Part shown: positions 1 through 11,937 of the stretch, one piece after another
Layout: the number at the start of each line of letters is the position of its first letter
Position numbering within the stretch: the first letter of the stretch is position 1
Assembly (NCBI GenBank): GCA_964019415.1
Contig: OZ025872.1
Coordinates: 8,986,522-9,050,521 of the forward strand
DNA from: Ianthella basta
Lineage: Eukaryota > Porifera > Demospongiae > Verongiida > Ianthellidae
Direction: 5' to 3'
DNA length: 64,000 bases
Position numbers and translations under genes: made by a program
Notes under the pieces: model-generated
Database searches by the model: none
The model's input: only the letters and a program-made list of their open reading frames with translations
Told to the model about the DNA's origin: nothing

Positions 1-151
1 GCAATACGTACATACTGTTTCATATTCAATTCACACTGTACAATAGAAGCATACACTACATCACCACATCAAGAGGTTTCAACTTTGCATTCTATGTATG
101 CTGAACATTTTAGTGTGGCAGAAATTGCTGACAGCACTAAGAGACGTTAGG

Positions 152-1123
152 ATGGAGACGAATTACTGGAACGTCTCAAGTTCAAATGAGACTGGGCAGG
201 AAGCATTGTTGGGCTCTGGATTTGCAGCATTTGGCATTATTGCATCAATGGTACTGGCTGTCATACTCATCATAGATGCCTTTATTGCGATCATGCTACT
301 GCTGTCAATATCAGTAGCTGTCCCAGTGAGAGTCCTCTTAACGAATATTCTGGTGGCAAATATCATCTTGGCCATGATATCCATTTGTGTATTACTCTAT
401 TCAGTGACACTGTCTCAGGGTGGTATACAGCCATCTGTATCATTCTGTTACTTTTGCCTTTACATTTTTAAAGTAGTCATTGAAGCTCGACTGCTTGGGC
501 TGGTTGCATTCTCAGTGATGGTACTGAAGTTGGTTGTCGGCACTACGCGAAACATCGGGGCCAAGTGGTTGGCTTGCAGCTTGCTGGCAGTCTGGTTAAT
601 ATCATTTTTCAGCCGTATCGACACTGTCATACCACCCATATACCAAGTTGAGTATGTTGGAGGCGTTGCTTGCTTACGAAAAATAGATTCTGATGATGCT
701 ATCATTACCTGGGCATATATCTTCCTATTGTCAGGTTTCACTTTACTTGTTCCACTGTTTGTGTGTATCTGCATCTCGCTGGGCCTTTCATGCTACATCA
801 GAAGGCACACCATTTCAGAAGGAGCTCACTACAAGAAAGCAATGGCCAAGTTTTCAGCCTTCCTCGTAACTGGGAATGTTTTAGACATTCTCAGTCAAGC
901 TGTTCTTACTGTGGTAACACGCACTCCCACCAAAGACATAAGAGTGTACATCTCTTACAGCTTGTGCATCTTATCCTTCATTCCCACTCCCATACTGATT
1001 GTTGTGTTTCTGAGGCCAGTTCGAAAGCAAATGCACCGCCTATTCTGCGGCAAGTGCTGTAAGAACATTGAAAGCACCCCTATGCAACAAGTTGGCATTG
1101 ACTACAATAGGATGACCTTATAA
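152..1123 (+). CDS. Rhodopsin-like seven-helix GPCR, copy 1 (intact)
   Basis: Single-exon 323-residue seven-helix receptor expected at the plasma membrane; ligand unknown. The start at METNYWN is chosen because every paralogue in the array begins with the same block; an upstream in-frame ATG at 98 would add 18 residues with no counterpart. The short N-terminus has N-glycosylation sites (NVSSSNET). Seven hydrophobic segments follow. Class-A-like marks are a Cys at the top of TM3 (SFCYF), an ECL2 Cys (GVACL), Trp in TM4 (AVWLI) and Pro in TM5. Departures from class A: Asp at position 1.50, Asn at 2.50 (LVANI), no DRY, and TPILI in place of NPxxY. It is the most diverged of the six copies. A poly(A) signal (AATAAA) lies at 1176-1181. 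Family call firm; class A membership is inferred. Confidence 0.85.
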   Translation: METNYWNVSSSNETGQEALLGSGFAAFGIIASMVLAVILIIDAFIAIMLLLSISVAVPVRVLLTNILVANIILAMISICVLLYSVTLSQGGIQPSVSFCYFCLYIFKVVIEARLLGLVAFSVMVLKLVVGTTRNIGAKWLACSLLAVWLISFFSRIDTVIPPIYQVEYVGGVACLRKIDSDDAIITWAYIFLLSGFTLLVPLFVCICISLGLSCYIRRHTISEGAHYKKAMAKFSAFLVTGNVLDILSQAVLTVVTRTPTKDIRVYISYSLCILSFIPTPILIVVFLRPVRKQMHRLFCGKCCKNIESTPMQQVGIDYNRMTL

Positions 1124-2569
1124 ACTGAGACAGCCTGACTGCCACTGCGTGAACACTATAATTATTCAATGCATGAATAAATAGTTGTGAATCTGTTAAC
1201 CAGTTGCACATGTGTACACATTTCATGCACCATGAATGTGACTAAGTGGATGAATTATGTACGCAAGAGCTTGCAAGGGGTTCACGGATTGTGCAGGAAT
1301 TTTATGTAGCACTTGTACGAAGTGTGAAAACAGTTACAGAATGTGAACGTAGTGCTATATAGGATGGTGTATTCAACAGTCATTTGTGATAATTTTTTAT
1401 AAACTGTACGTACTATGCTGTATATGTACAGCTTGCAGTACAGTATATAACCAGCAGCAGTTTCTCTTGTTATGATCTTGCACTGAGCATGTCCATTTGA
1501 TGTGTATCTGGCAATATGAGGTTTATGATACAATTAAACATTTCTTTACTGGGTCAACTAGTACCAAAAGTGGAAGTCGTTTAGGAGGCCACCACAGCAA
1601 TCTATATCTAATGTCTTCTGGATACGGTGTTGTGTACCTATAGCTAACTATAAGGCATTAGTAACCCATGCACTGTCCATTGACAGCAGATGCACTTGTG
1701 CTAGTTTTATGAATGGAGCAGTCTATGCATGCATGGATGACTGCATGATTAATCAGTGCACTTTATTCACGTGCACCCACTTCTCTCAGAATAGCATAGC
1801 CATGTACAGGCATGATCAGTTGCATGTCTTAAGGCTGCTAATTTTAACAGGTACTCATTTTAGTGAATTTTGCAAGTAGTGCAAAATCACTAAAATTGCC
1901 CCCACAAAATACATTGTACAGGCAAAAAGTTTAATAATTATTATACAATAACTTGAAAAATTAGTACCCGCTAAATCCTGGATATACAAAACTCTAAATT
2001 TAGTTGTAGCTAACCTTATGAGGTCTGGCTCTACATAACTTTATCCATGTGCACAGCACTTGCTTTGTGTTACTTCTTGAAGAGCACTTACTGTACCACA
2101 TGGTACTTATGTGACTGAGTTAATGGTCTCTGCAGGTGCTTGACTATACACGTACATGCATACACATGGCATGTGGTATTATTACTGTACCAATGGAATA
2201 GTACAGACAAAAAGTATAGAAGTCTATATAGGAGATTGCTCTATGAAGTTGGACTGCCCACACATGCACAATACTGCCATTCAATAATATAATAGGAAAG
2301 GCCGACAATTGCAATAATAATTATTATACAGTTTCAATGCACAGCAATTCATGTCAAAAGAATTGAAATTATTCCACAGTGCATGTATATACACAATCAT
2401 CAATGAACAGTACTAGTGTATTAACAGTACATGCTGCATCTGCACTTTCAACTATTATATTATTTACAGTTAAGTATCAGGTTTGAGGTTCAGTGCTTGT
2501 CTACAGTTCAAACTTCAGAAGAGCTCACTGTGTATGAACATCTTATGATCAAACTGACACAGGATCAGA
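1124..2569. other. Intergenic region between GPCR copies 1 and 2
   Basis: AT-rich, no supported gene. It contains the copy 1 3' end (AATAAA at 1176-1181). At about 2340-2400 it holds a weak relative of the upstream block seen before the other GPCR copies (CAATTCATG followed by a TGAAA-type motif). Confidence 0.5.
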
Positions 2570-3520
2570 ATGGAAGACATGTACTGGAATCTCTCCAATT
2601 CAAGTAATACTACAACTGAAGTATCACTAGGTCCAGGGTTTACTGCCTTCATCATTGTTCTAGCACTGGTTCTGGGAGCTATTATCACTTTTGTTGGCTT
2701 GATGGCTATCATACTATTACTATCAACATCCTTACCCATCCCCGTTCGAGGTCTACTGATAAATTTGTTGATTGCTAGTCTGTTCTCAGCAGTGATGTCA
2801 TTTTCCTCATTACTCAATACCCTGGCACTCTCTCTGAGTGATGCGGCAAACAGTTCACTACCATTTTGTCGCTTTGTCCTCTGGGGCATTACTGTTTCAC
2901 TTGAGGCTAGGTTACTTAGTTTAGTGGCATTTTCAGTGACAGTACGGCAGATGGTTACAGGTGGCGTGAAATTGCTTGGGACTAAGTGGCTGATCTACTG
3001 CTTGGCAGCTATTTGGGTGATAGCAATAATCACACGTGTTGACACCATTATACCACCCATATATGGAGTTCAGTATGTTGGGGGAGTGGCCTGCTTTCCT
3101 TCAGGTGGGTATGCTAAATACAGAGTCCTCAGTTTGGCATATTCTGCATCGTGGATAGTGATTGGATGCTTTCTTCCTGTACTGGTGTGCATCTTCATCC
3201 CTTTGGCCACACTGTGCTACATCAAACGACACACCATCACAGAAGGAGCTCAGTACAAGAAGGCAATGGCCAAGTTTGCAGCCTTTCTGATTATTGGGAA
3301 CATTATAAATGTCCTTGGTCAGGTTGTGCCCGCTATTGTAACACTGTCAGTATCAGACGTTGTTGGGGTCTGCCTCTCCTATATGTTGTACCTCGTTTCC
3401 CTCATTCCCACTCCCATACTGATCATTGTGTTTCTGAAGCCAGTTCGCAAGCAGATGGCCCGCTTACTGTGTAAGGTGCGTCTGAAGAACAAGGTCACTG
3501 CCCAGCAAATGAACATGTAG
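2570..3520 (+). CDS. Rhodopsin-like seven-helix GPCR, copy 2 (intact)
   Basis: Intronless 316-residue receptor starting MEDMYWNLSNSSN, with N-glycosylation sites in a roughly 25-residue extracellular N-terminus. Seven membrane helices are visible, with TM3 Cys (PFCRF), ECL2 Cys (GVACF), TM4 Trp, TM5 Pro and a basic third loop and tail (KRHTITEGAQYKKAMAKF; FLKPVRKQM). In this copy position 1.50 is Val (TFVGLMAI) and 2.50 is Ser (LLIASLF), so the polar pair seen in copies 1 and 3 is lost. DRY is replaced by TVR and NPxxY by TPILI. Its TM6-TM7 stretch (AIVTLSVSDV) matches copy 6 rather than its closer neighbour copy 3. No ligand can be assigned. Confidence 0.88.
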   Translation: MEDMYWNLSNSSNTTTEVSLGPGFTAFIIVLALVLGAIITFVGLMAIILLLSTSLPIPVRGLLINLLIASLFSAVMSFSSLLNTLALSLSDAANSSLPFCRFVLWGITVSLEARLLSLVAFSVTVRQMVTGGVKLLGTKWLIYCLAAIWVIAIITRVDTIIPPIYGVQYVGGVACFPSGGYAKYRVLSLAYSASWIVIGCFLPVLVCIFIPLATLCYIKRHTITEGAQYKKAMAKFAAFLIIGNIINVLGQVVPAIVTLSVSDVVGVCLSYMLYLVSLIPTPILIIVFLKPVRKQMARLLCKVRLKNKVTAQQMNM

Positions 3521-4393
3521 GCAGGAATGTCTTATAGTTAACACAGCAATATCCCCACATTGTTAATGGCTAGGTTTATATCAACATGCATAATACTTTA
3601 TAATTTTATGCACTGTAGGTAGCTATAGCTGTTTGTTAAGTGAAATTCACCTTCCATTAGAATACTGAACAATATTGCAGGGTACATGTATTATGTATGC
3701 AGTTACTGTGCAGTGGTATACATATAATTATGCTCACATGAAAGCTGCACCTTAGATATAATACTGAATAGGTGATTGAACATGACGGAGAATTGAAATG
3801 AACAATGCCTATATAAGGCCTGGTTCACATACAACCAAGCTTAAGTCACATACATACATAAGTATCAGAGTCCATTATCGTAATGTCACTCTACAAAATT
3901 ATATAGTGAAAGTCATAGCAATGTGGACTCACATATACACCTAGCTCCCAGTGAATGTTAGGGTTATAGAAGCTTCCAGTGAAGACAGTGTTTTGCAATT
4001 TGTGGCTCTCCTTCATTAAGACATCCAGGCAATGCCTAATGGGTAAATATATCAAGATACTATGTTCAACTATTATAACTGAGAGTAGTTGAAACTTGGT
4101 TACTGTGAATGGAATTGCATGTGGCCCCACATGATATAGGTAGTGACCCATACCATTTGAAAAGTCATATATACACTGTGTAAGCAGTATTGATTGGAAT
4201 ACAGCAATCCATGTGTAAACAACTGAAAGTGATTCAATCTGTACTCTCATTAACAATGGTGTTGACTACAACTACAATTCACTGACAGCCTTATATTCCA
4301 AAAATTGAATTATAATTATATAATCTGAGATTACAGCAGCAGAGCAAACTGTGCGTGAAGAGTACTACAGAATTTTGCTGACACAGGACCAGG
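3521..4393. promoter_or_regulatory. Upstream region of GPCR copy 3 with conserved block
   Basis: No gene. Positions about 4140-4300 carry a block (ACCCATACCATTTGAAAAG, then CTGAAAGTGATTC, then CTACAACTACAATTCA) that recurs at 6711-6925 and in part before copies 4, 5 and 6. Conservation ahead of each start codon suggests a shared promoter or 5' UTR. This is inference. Confidence 0.45.
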
Positions 4394-5365
4394 ATGGAAA
4401 ACGTGTACCGGAATCTCTCCAATTCAAGTGATTCAACAAACGAAGCAACACTAGGTCCTGGGTTTACCGCCTTCATCATCATTGCAGCACCGGTCCTGGG
4501 AGTTATCTTCACATTTGATGGCTTGGTGGCTATCATGCTGCTACTGTCAACAGCTTTGCCCATCCCCATTCGAAGTCTACTCATAAATTTGCTGGTAGCA
4601 AATCTGGTCTCAGTAGTGATATTGTTTTGCTCAACACTCAATTCCATAGCACTTTCTTTGAGTGACACAACACAGCCTTCACTGCCATTTTGTCGGTTCA
4701 TCATCTGGGGCTACTCTGTTACACTTGAGGCTAGGTTACTTGGATTGATGGCAGTTTCAGTGACAGTGCTACGGATTGTTACAAGTGGTTTGGAAAAACC
4801 TGGGGTCAAGTGGTTGGTTCTGTGTTTGACATTACCTTGGGTGATAGGCATCATCACATGCATAGACAGCATTATACCACCCATATATGGAGTTCAGTAT
4901 GTTGGGGGAGTGGCCTGCTTTCCTGCTAAAGGGGATTCTCAGTATGAAATTCTCAGTTTGACATATTTTGCATTGTGGATAGTGATTGGATGCTTTCTTC
5001 CTCTGCTGGTGTGTTTCTGCATTCCTTTGGTCACTATGTGCTACATCAAACGACACACCATCACAGAAGGAGCTCAGTACAAGAAAGCAATAGCCAAGTT
5101 TGCAGCTTTCCTCATAACTGGGAACGTTGTGAATTTCCTCGGTCAGGTTGTGCCCGCTATAATAGCACTGTTGATATCAGACATTGTTGGGGTGTACTTG
5201 GCCTATACCATGTATGCACTGTCCCTCATTCCCACTCCCATACTGATCATTGTGTATCTGAAACCAGTTCGCAAGCACATGGCCCACATACTGTGCAAGA
5301 AGTGTCTGAAGGACATAGACGCTACCCCAGCCCAGGAAATGAACATCCAAATAGGGCAGTCTTAA
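4394..5365 (+). CDS. Rhodopsin-like seven-helix GPCR, copy 3 (intact)
   Basis: Intronless 323-residue receptor starting MENVYRNLSNSSDS. The seven-helix pattern is clear: TM1 (FDGLVAIMLLL), TM2 (NLLVANLVS), TM3 beginning at the PFCRF Cys, TM4 (WVIGII), ECL2 Cys (GVACF), TM5 with CFLPLLVC, TM6 (KFAAFLITGN) and TM7 (SLIPTPILI). Asp sits at 1.50 and Asn at 2.50, the reverse of the usual class A N1.50/D2.50 pair. DRY is replaced by TVL, and NPxxY by TPILI. The tail after TM7 is basic and has Cys residues (LCKKC), a possible palmitoylation site. It is closest to pseudogene copy 5, and its flanks are duplicated there too. Ligand unknown. Confidence 0.88.
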   Translation: MENVYRNLSNSSDSTNEATLGPGFTAFIIIAAPVLGVIFTFDGLVAIMLLLSTALPIPIRSLLINLLVANLVSVVILFCSTLNSIALSLSDTTQPSLPFCRFIIWGYSVTLEARLLGLMAVSVTVLRIVTSGLEKPGVKWLVLCLTLPWVIGIITCIDSIIPPIYGVQYVGGVACFPAKGDSQYEILSLTYFALWIVIGCFLPLLVCFCIPLVTMCYIKRHTITEGAQYKKAIAKFAAFLITGNVVNFLGQVVPAIIALLISDIVGVYLAYTMYALSLIPTPILIIVYLKPVRKHMAHILCKKCLKDIDATPAQEMNIQIGQS

Positions 5366-5934
5366 CATATATGCATTCATTCTCTCAATGGTTAAGTACA
5401 TCTACATAATATGCATGCACTTAACTAGTACCACGTATATAATGCACCATATAGCTCTAGCTCTAGCTAGCTGTAACATGAAGGATGCAATTATTGTTGT
5501 ATAATGTTATGCTTACTATACCTGACATTTGTTGACATCCAGATCTGAATATGATTTTGTTCATTTTGGGATTATAATACAACAGGACAAATTTAATGTT
5601 ACTTTTGAAATAGAATTATTATAATTATTATCATTATGAACTGAGTTAACTAACAGTAACCATGGGATAGCCCCACAAGGTACATAGGCAGTGACCCATA
5701 CAATTTGAAAGTTATACACTGCAAGCAGTATCAGAATTGAGCAATTCATGCATGTCTAAACAACTGAAAGTGATTCTGAAGTGCATGCATATATACACCT
5801 ATTTACAATGGTCCAGACTGCAACTATATTCAGCTTTAAAATATTGGATGTCATAGGTTCTCTATAGCATGGGACTATAGCAGTGGAGCCAACCGTGTAT
5901 GAAGCGTTCTACAAAATTCACTGACAGGATCAGA
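5366..5934. promoter_or_regulatory. Upstream region of GPCR copy 4, duplicated at 18832-19443
   Basis: No gene. About 5660-5934 is nearly identical to about 19170-19443 upstream of copy 6, including the CAATTCATGCATGTC and CTGAAAGTGATTC motifs. This shows that receptor and promoter were duplicated together. Confidence 0.6.
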
Positions 5935-6710
5935 ATGGAAACTACGTACTGGAATCTCACTAATTCAAGTAATGCCACTGACGAACTTCACACATCACTA
6001 GGTCCTGGATTTACTGCCTTCATCATTATTCTATCACTGGTTCTGGCAGTTATCATCACCTTTGATGGCTTGATCGCTATCATGCTGCTACTATCAACAT
6101 TGCTAACTGTACCAGTACAAGTTCTACTGATAAATAATCATTTGCTGTTAATACGTCTAATCACAGCAGTGACAGCATTCTGCTCATTTCTATATACAGT
6201 GGCACTCTCTCTGAGTGATACAGTACAGCCTTCTCTACCTTTCTGTCAATTCAGCCTATGGGCATATTCTGTTACCTCTGAAGCTAGGTTACTGGGGTTG
6301 TTGGCATTTTCAGTGACAGTGCAACGGATAGTTGCAGGTGGCATGGGAAAGCTTGGGGCCAAGTGGCTGATTCTCTGTTTGATAGCAACTTGGGTGACAG
6401 CTATACTCTCACGCATTGACATCATTATACCACCAATATATGGAGTTACGTATACTGGTAGGATAGCCTGCTTCCCCACAAAGGAAGATCCTGAATATCA
6501 AGTTATTGGATTCACTTACTTTTTCATGTGGATAGCTCTAGCGTGCTTCCTTCCTCTTGTGGTTTGCCTGTGTGTTATTACACATACTTTGCTACATCAA
6601 ATGACATACCATCTCAGAAGGAGATCAATACAAGAAAGCTCAGATATTATTGGAGTGTTTATACCTTGCCTACACCATATGCATGTATGTGTTGTCCCTC
6701 ATTCCATAGG
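5935..6710 (+). pseudogene. GPCR copy 4, broken (frameshift, TM6 deletion)
   Basis: It starts METTYWNLTNSSNA and matches copy 6 closely through TM5. Compared with copy 6, about 2 bp are lost near 6565-6572 (frameshift inside TM5) and about 85 bp are missing near 6638, removing most of TM6. TM2 also has a diverged stretch (INNHLLLIRL). The sequence then breaks off in the TM7 region near 6706-6710 and continues as a copy of the upstream region of the copy 3 type. The long reading frame to 6783 is therefore not a receptor end. It could be transcribed, but it cannot encode a seven-helix protein. Confidence 0.85.
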
Positions 6711-6985
6711 ACCCATACCATTTGAAAAGTCATGTACGTGGACAATAGTTGAAGGTTTGCGAAGGTTGGAGGTATGCGCGTAACATATACACTGTAAGCA
6801 GTATTGATTGGAATACAGCAATCCATGTATAAATAAGTGCAACTGAAAGCGATTCGATCTGTACTCTCATTAACATTGGTGTTGAGTACAACTACAATTC
6901 ACAGATAGCCTTAAACTACAATAGTTATATTGAATATAATTATATAGTTGTGGCCAAATTTGCTGCCTTCCTCACAATTGGTCAC
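6711..6985 (+). pseudogene. GPCR promoter relic plus TM6 scrap
   Basis: 6711-6925 matches the region upstream of copy 3 (4145-4300). It is followed at about 6950-6981 by a roughly 32-bp piece almost identical to the TM6 coding region of copy 5 (near 18555-18587). This is a second GPCR unit reduced by a large internal deletion to its promoter and one helix. Confidence 0.7.
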
Positions 6986-8107
6986 AATGAACAATGACAA
7001 CAGTCACAACAACTGCACTGTCATTCAGCTTATTGTATGTTTATATACAGGAAGGAAAAAGCAGCAAGTATATACACTCAGTCCAAGCACAAACAAAACA
7101 CTATAGAGTCCAGCTAGGAACGTGATCACTTTAAACGGTGAATACAAACACTGCACATGATCAGATAATAAATAGGTCAAAAGCTTAAGTAAGCAATGAG
7201 AACAATTATTATAGCACACATGACAGTGGACAACACACCCCAATCCACTGGAAAGCATACACACTCAGTGTCTATGATTACAGCACAGCTGCTCCAAGCT
7301 GCACAGCATGCATGGAGTGGACATGAGGAGAGGAGACATTACAGTGTCAGAGGAGCTAGCACTGACCACCACCTCAAGGAAAAGGAGACACTTGGCTCTT
7401 CACTAATTCTCAAGTGCTATATCTCACTACAGGTAGGAGTTGACACTACAACAAAACTAGATGCACATTACAATATATATACACGCCTCCTTGTCTCCAC
7501 ACTCCAGTTACTTTCTATGTATTACATATCAAGACTTGAAGGAGGCACTAATAATTGTTAAAGCTGTGCATTCTGGCCACAACTCAATCTCCCACCCACT
7601 CACATAGTCTACAGCATTCCAGAGCACGTGCATTAATATTCATAGCATAGAGACTGTCATAGTGGTCTGGGAAGTCCATATGAATGGATGGTGACTCAAG
7701 AAGAGAGATTCGCTGCAGAGCAAGAAACAAGGATAACATAGACAAAGTCTCGCTACAACACAAAATAGGCTATGGCTACTTCCCAAATTAATTGCTCTAT
7801 CATGAAGTAAGCTTCGAGCATCTGCAGCTGGCCATGGACATCGGACACACACTAGTATGTACTTGTACTGGAATGTGCCTGAGCTTGATCAATCCAAACT
7901 GAAACGATACCGACTCTGAAAACATGCACGTTTAAACATATACAGCTGCATGATTTAGGGGCACGTGCACGGACATGTACGCTTGCTGTTAGGTCATGAA
8001 TATCATTACATGAACACATTACAAAAACAAGAAGCTATATTCTACATAACTGCACATAAGCAATGTTCTGTGTATTCTGTACTGGGCAAAATGAACATCC
8101 TGACAGC
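6986..8107. other. No gene seen
   Basis: About 1.1 kb without recognisable coding sequence or repeats; reading frames here are short and resemble nothing I know. The 3' part may be the 3' UTR of the minus-strand ankyrin-Roc gene. Confidence 0.4.
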
Positions 8108-8207
8108 TTAAGGTGGAGGTGGAGTCAATGTGAAAATGGGTGTGTCCATCTGTGGAGGGGTGGGATCTAAGTTCATAGGTGTGAACTGGACAACAGCAGT
8201 ACTCAGG

Positions 8208-11110
8208 TCAGGTCTGAAGAGATGGATTCGCAGCTGCAAGTACAAAGGAGGGGAATCAAGTGTCCAACCATTAGTCAACACTACACAAGACATGCTCAAT
8301 TGATGAGCTGACTGTGGACTGTACCTTTGAGGAGTTCCTCCTCCATTGATGTGATGTGCTGTACAGCAATGCCAGCGTAATCAATTGCTTCAAATAGTAC
8401 CTTCCAGATGGCTGGTGTGATCCCTTCACCATCCTTCCACCTGTTCAAACCATACTGCACAGCCTCTTCTTCATTATGGGGTGAGTTGGAGTAACACATC
8501 CTAATGGCTTCAGAGGAAAGTCCCACCCCCTCCAGCACTGCCTGCCCCCTGCCTGCTGCATTCCGGCTCACAAACCTTCTGAACAGCATGACCAACGGTC
8601 TGTGACCTGAGGGAGATGGGGGGGAAGGGGGGAGTGGATTGGGTGTGACAGGAATAGAGCAATAGAGTGCAATACCCTAAACACACACGTCCTGTCTCTG
8701 CAAACACAACCCACTCCCAGCTCACAAAGTGCTCTTACAGTGAGGTAGCCCCATACCCTCAGAGACCCATGCTGAAGATGGAGAGACTTACCCACAGAGT
8801 GCACTGTCTGACATAGGATGGAGCTGCGTCCCTGATCACTTGAGGAGGCTGCTAGAGGTAGAGCAGAGACACAAAGGTGACATCAACAGCAGTCCAAGAA
8901 AGTGTACGCACACACACAAGTACATCAAATGGTCCCTACTGCAGCTGCTATCACACTGATGGTACAGAGGTACGGAGACATGTACATCAATAGCAAGTTG
9001 TGTACTGAATTCAACACACCTACATACATACACGGAACAGAAACCCACACTCACCACTCTGTGGCTCCCTCTTAAAGTCCATGTCATGTACAACTGACAG
9101 AGAAGGAGACCAACCTCCAAACAACTCAGTGAGGCTAGTCTGATTGACAACCTGGACCACACTGTTGTCACTCATCTGGACCACTACCTCCACACCTGTG
9201 ATGGACATCCAGGAAAGGCCATTCATCCAAACACTGCAGCAGTGCTCTCTCACACTGGGTAGCTCATGGGTAAACACGTGATTGGCCGCTAGGCGGAGGA
9301 TGACGGATTGGAGGAGATTTGCTGAGATGAGGTGCTTCTCCTCAGTCCTCAGTTGCCAGCACAGCCACTGGAGACGGTGTGGGTCTGCATTCTTTGGAAA
9401 GAGCTCAGGAGGTCGAGCACACACCAGAGCAGGGAAGTAGAGCCATCCTTCCCCCATGGTACTAGCAGTTAGTTTCAAAAGCTCTTCTCGCAGTATCCTT
9501 GCATCTATCTGGATGCAGAAATCCAGGCTGATAAGGACACCTTGGATCATTGTCAGATCCAACTTGGGAAAAAGCTCAGCCAGCTGACTGCAGTGGAGGA
9601 GACCAAACTGGTTGACCTTGCCCTGGGACCAACTGAACAGGGTGCCATACACGTTGTGGAGAACAGCTTGGATGTCCAAGATGAGCCACTTTGGGAGGGG
9701 TCTTGCTTGTTGGGGAGAAAGAGGGCATGACCAACTGCTGTTAGGTCACGACACACCTCCTCAGGTGGGGGTAAATGCCAAAGGAGTGCTTTCGCATTTT
9801 TCTGTACCCATGACTGGAAGCTCTGGAATGTGATGGCTGGAACAAAGAACGCTTTCCTCAATTGTGCTATGGACCCAGTTAAGGTTGTATGAGAGAGTGC
9901 CAGGGTTTAACTGTAGTGGGTGAATCTTTCTTAAGAAGAGGCAAATTTGATTGATACCCTCAGATTCTGGCTTGCGGCAGTCCAGGAGACAAGGACCTTG
10001 GATGATGAAAGGTAACTCCTGCACTGACTGAGTGCATCGTAACAGCTTCTCGGCTGCTTCCTCTCTGGACTTTACTCGGTCAAGGAAACTGCCAACAAGT
10101 ATCACTTGTGGAGTGGATGGGGCTGACGTAAGAGCTAGAGGTTGAAGCCAACGAGTGATTTGCTGTGCAATTTTGTCTTCCTCATCGGTTGCCTTTACCA
10201 GAAGTAACAAGGCTACAGACACTCCTGGCTTGCTCAGCATGGCCTCCAGGAAGGATTGATGAGGGCCGTGGTAATCAGCCTGACCGGCAAAGTCGTAGAA
10301 CAATGTCTGTCCATACTTATGACTGGAGAACTGGACTGCTTCAATTCCAGCAGTGCGTTGTCTGATATCCTCCACTTGTGTGAACCTGTTGATTAACCTC
10401 TTAAAGACGCCTTTGCCCTTGGCCTGCAGAGCTGCTATCAGTGTACTCTTGCCATGTTCAGCATTGCCAATTACTGCTACAATGCGCTTGGTAGAGAAAG
10501 ATTGTGCCTGTTGAACAGTTTGTTGGAAGTCATTTGAACCAAGGTCCAGGGGAGATTCGGAGTCCTCATTCCTTGCCGTCATATCTGCTCCTGCCTCCAC
10601 GAGGAGAACCCCACATTTAATCCGATTGTTTAGAGCAGCAAAATGCAGGGCTGTTGAACCAGCAGCTTGCCCCCCATACCACCACTCACTGCTAGTGACA
10701 ACATTCACACTAGCACCTGCTCTAATCAGTTCACACACCATTTCTTCCCTACCCCAACCAGCTGCCCTCATCAAAGGGGTCACTCCCCATTGATCTGGTA
10801 CATTGATGTCTGCACCAGCTGCAATGAGTGTTGTGACAACACTACAATGATTATTACAGCTGGCACAGTAAAGGGCTGTTAGTTGATACTTGTTCTTTAC
10901 ATTCACACGTGCACCTTCTCTGATGAGCTCCTCCACCACTTGGTCATGACCCTTCCTAGCTGCCTCTATTAAAGGTGTCGAGGCATACAATCCACCTCTG
11001 GTATTCACATTATGGCCATTTTGAATTAGTTCCCTCACTTTCTCCAAGTTACCATTACTACAAGCACCCCAAAGAGCCATCTCTTTGCTAAGTACAATAG
11101 AAGGTGTCAC
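8208..11110 (-). CDS. Ankyrin-Roc-COR-Death domain protein (DAPK-like without visible kinase), 5' incomplete
   Basis: Probable signalling scaffold/GTPase of the ROCO group. The large exon (11110 down to about 9055) encodes five or six ankyrin repeats, then a Roc GTPase domain with a P-loop (GNAEHGKST) and DFAGQ switch motif, then a COR domain with the typical WLILDIQ...GTLF stretch. Further exons 8792-8851 and 8325-8606 join in phase through GT-AG sites, and the latter gives a Death domain (AVLEGVGLSS, LNRWKDGEGITPAIW). A last exon ending at 8208 fits the phase; an alternative frame would end at 8108. The exon at 11110 begins right after a splice acceptor (TTCTTCTTTAG), so the true start lies upstream and was not found. 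Within COR the frame shifts near 9853-9858 and back near 9690: compensating errors or decay. DAPK has the same order plus an N-terminal kinase. Confidence 0.8.
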
Positions 11111-11937
11111 CTAAAGAAGAAACAATGGACCAATATTTGGATGAACAACTTCACACACAAAGACAAATTCCTCCCAAAATGGCTGACTAGCTAGCTATAA
11201 CAACATGGTTCAATACTAGAGCTGGCTACAATTTACTGCTAACATGACTCTAAATGACTCAACATGTGCTACAAGCCACATTACCTAGGTCCATCTATAC
11301 TAATAGGCTAAGGATGGAGGGGCCTGAGGCCAGTAGTAGCACCTGCTAGATCCACCTTGAGTAGCATATGAAACCAATTATCAACCGGACTGGTAGTATA
11401 CTGAATCATCCATGGAGATATAACAGTTCGTGACATTTATGGTACCATAGACAGAGATAAACAGAGTGAGGGACTTTTGCATGTGGATAGAAGGCTTCCC
11501 TTAGACTCTGGTAAATGTTAGCCGCTCGTTTTAAGAGAGAGAAGGACCTCCTTACAAGAAAATCATAGCTGCACAAATGGACACAAGAGTAAATGTGTGT
11601 GCATCTTCTTGAACGCTCGCAAACAGAATCTACTACACAGAGTTGGCACACCTTGCTCTGCAATCCTGGCAAATCCCAAGTGGCAGGGTTGTGGCGAAGT
11701 GCAGTTACTAAACCATTTGTGAGAACTGGTTGATAATTGGTACTAGGTATTTGTACATGCGGTATAATTGGTACTGCTGGTTGATAACTGGTAAATGATC
11801 CATGGAAATGGAGAGCACATTAGGCAATGAATTTAGTCATGGCTTCAAAATGGCTGAGTGAGACAATGGGTCATTCATCAGCTATCTTTTGCCGCAAGAA
11901 TCGAGCTATCCATCAATTCCTGTCAATGAGTGACTAA
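11111..11937. other. No gene assigned
   Basis: May contain 5' exons of the minus-strand ankyrin-Roc gene, but none could be placed. A short inverted pair (CCAATTATCAACC near 11382, GGTTGATAATTGG near 11728) is present, with a third relative near 16020. Confidence 0.3.
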
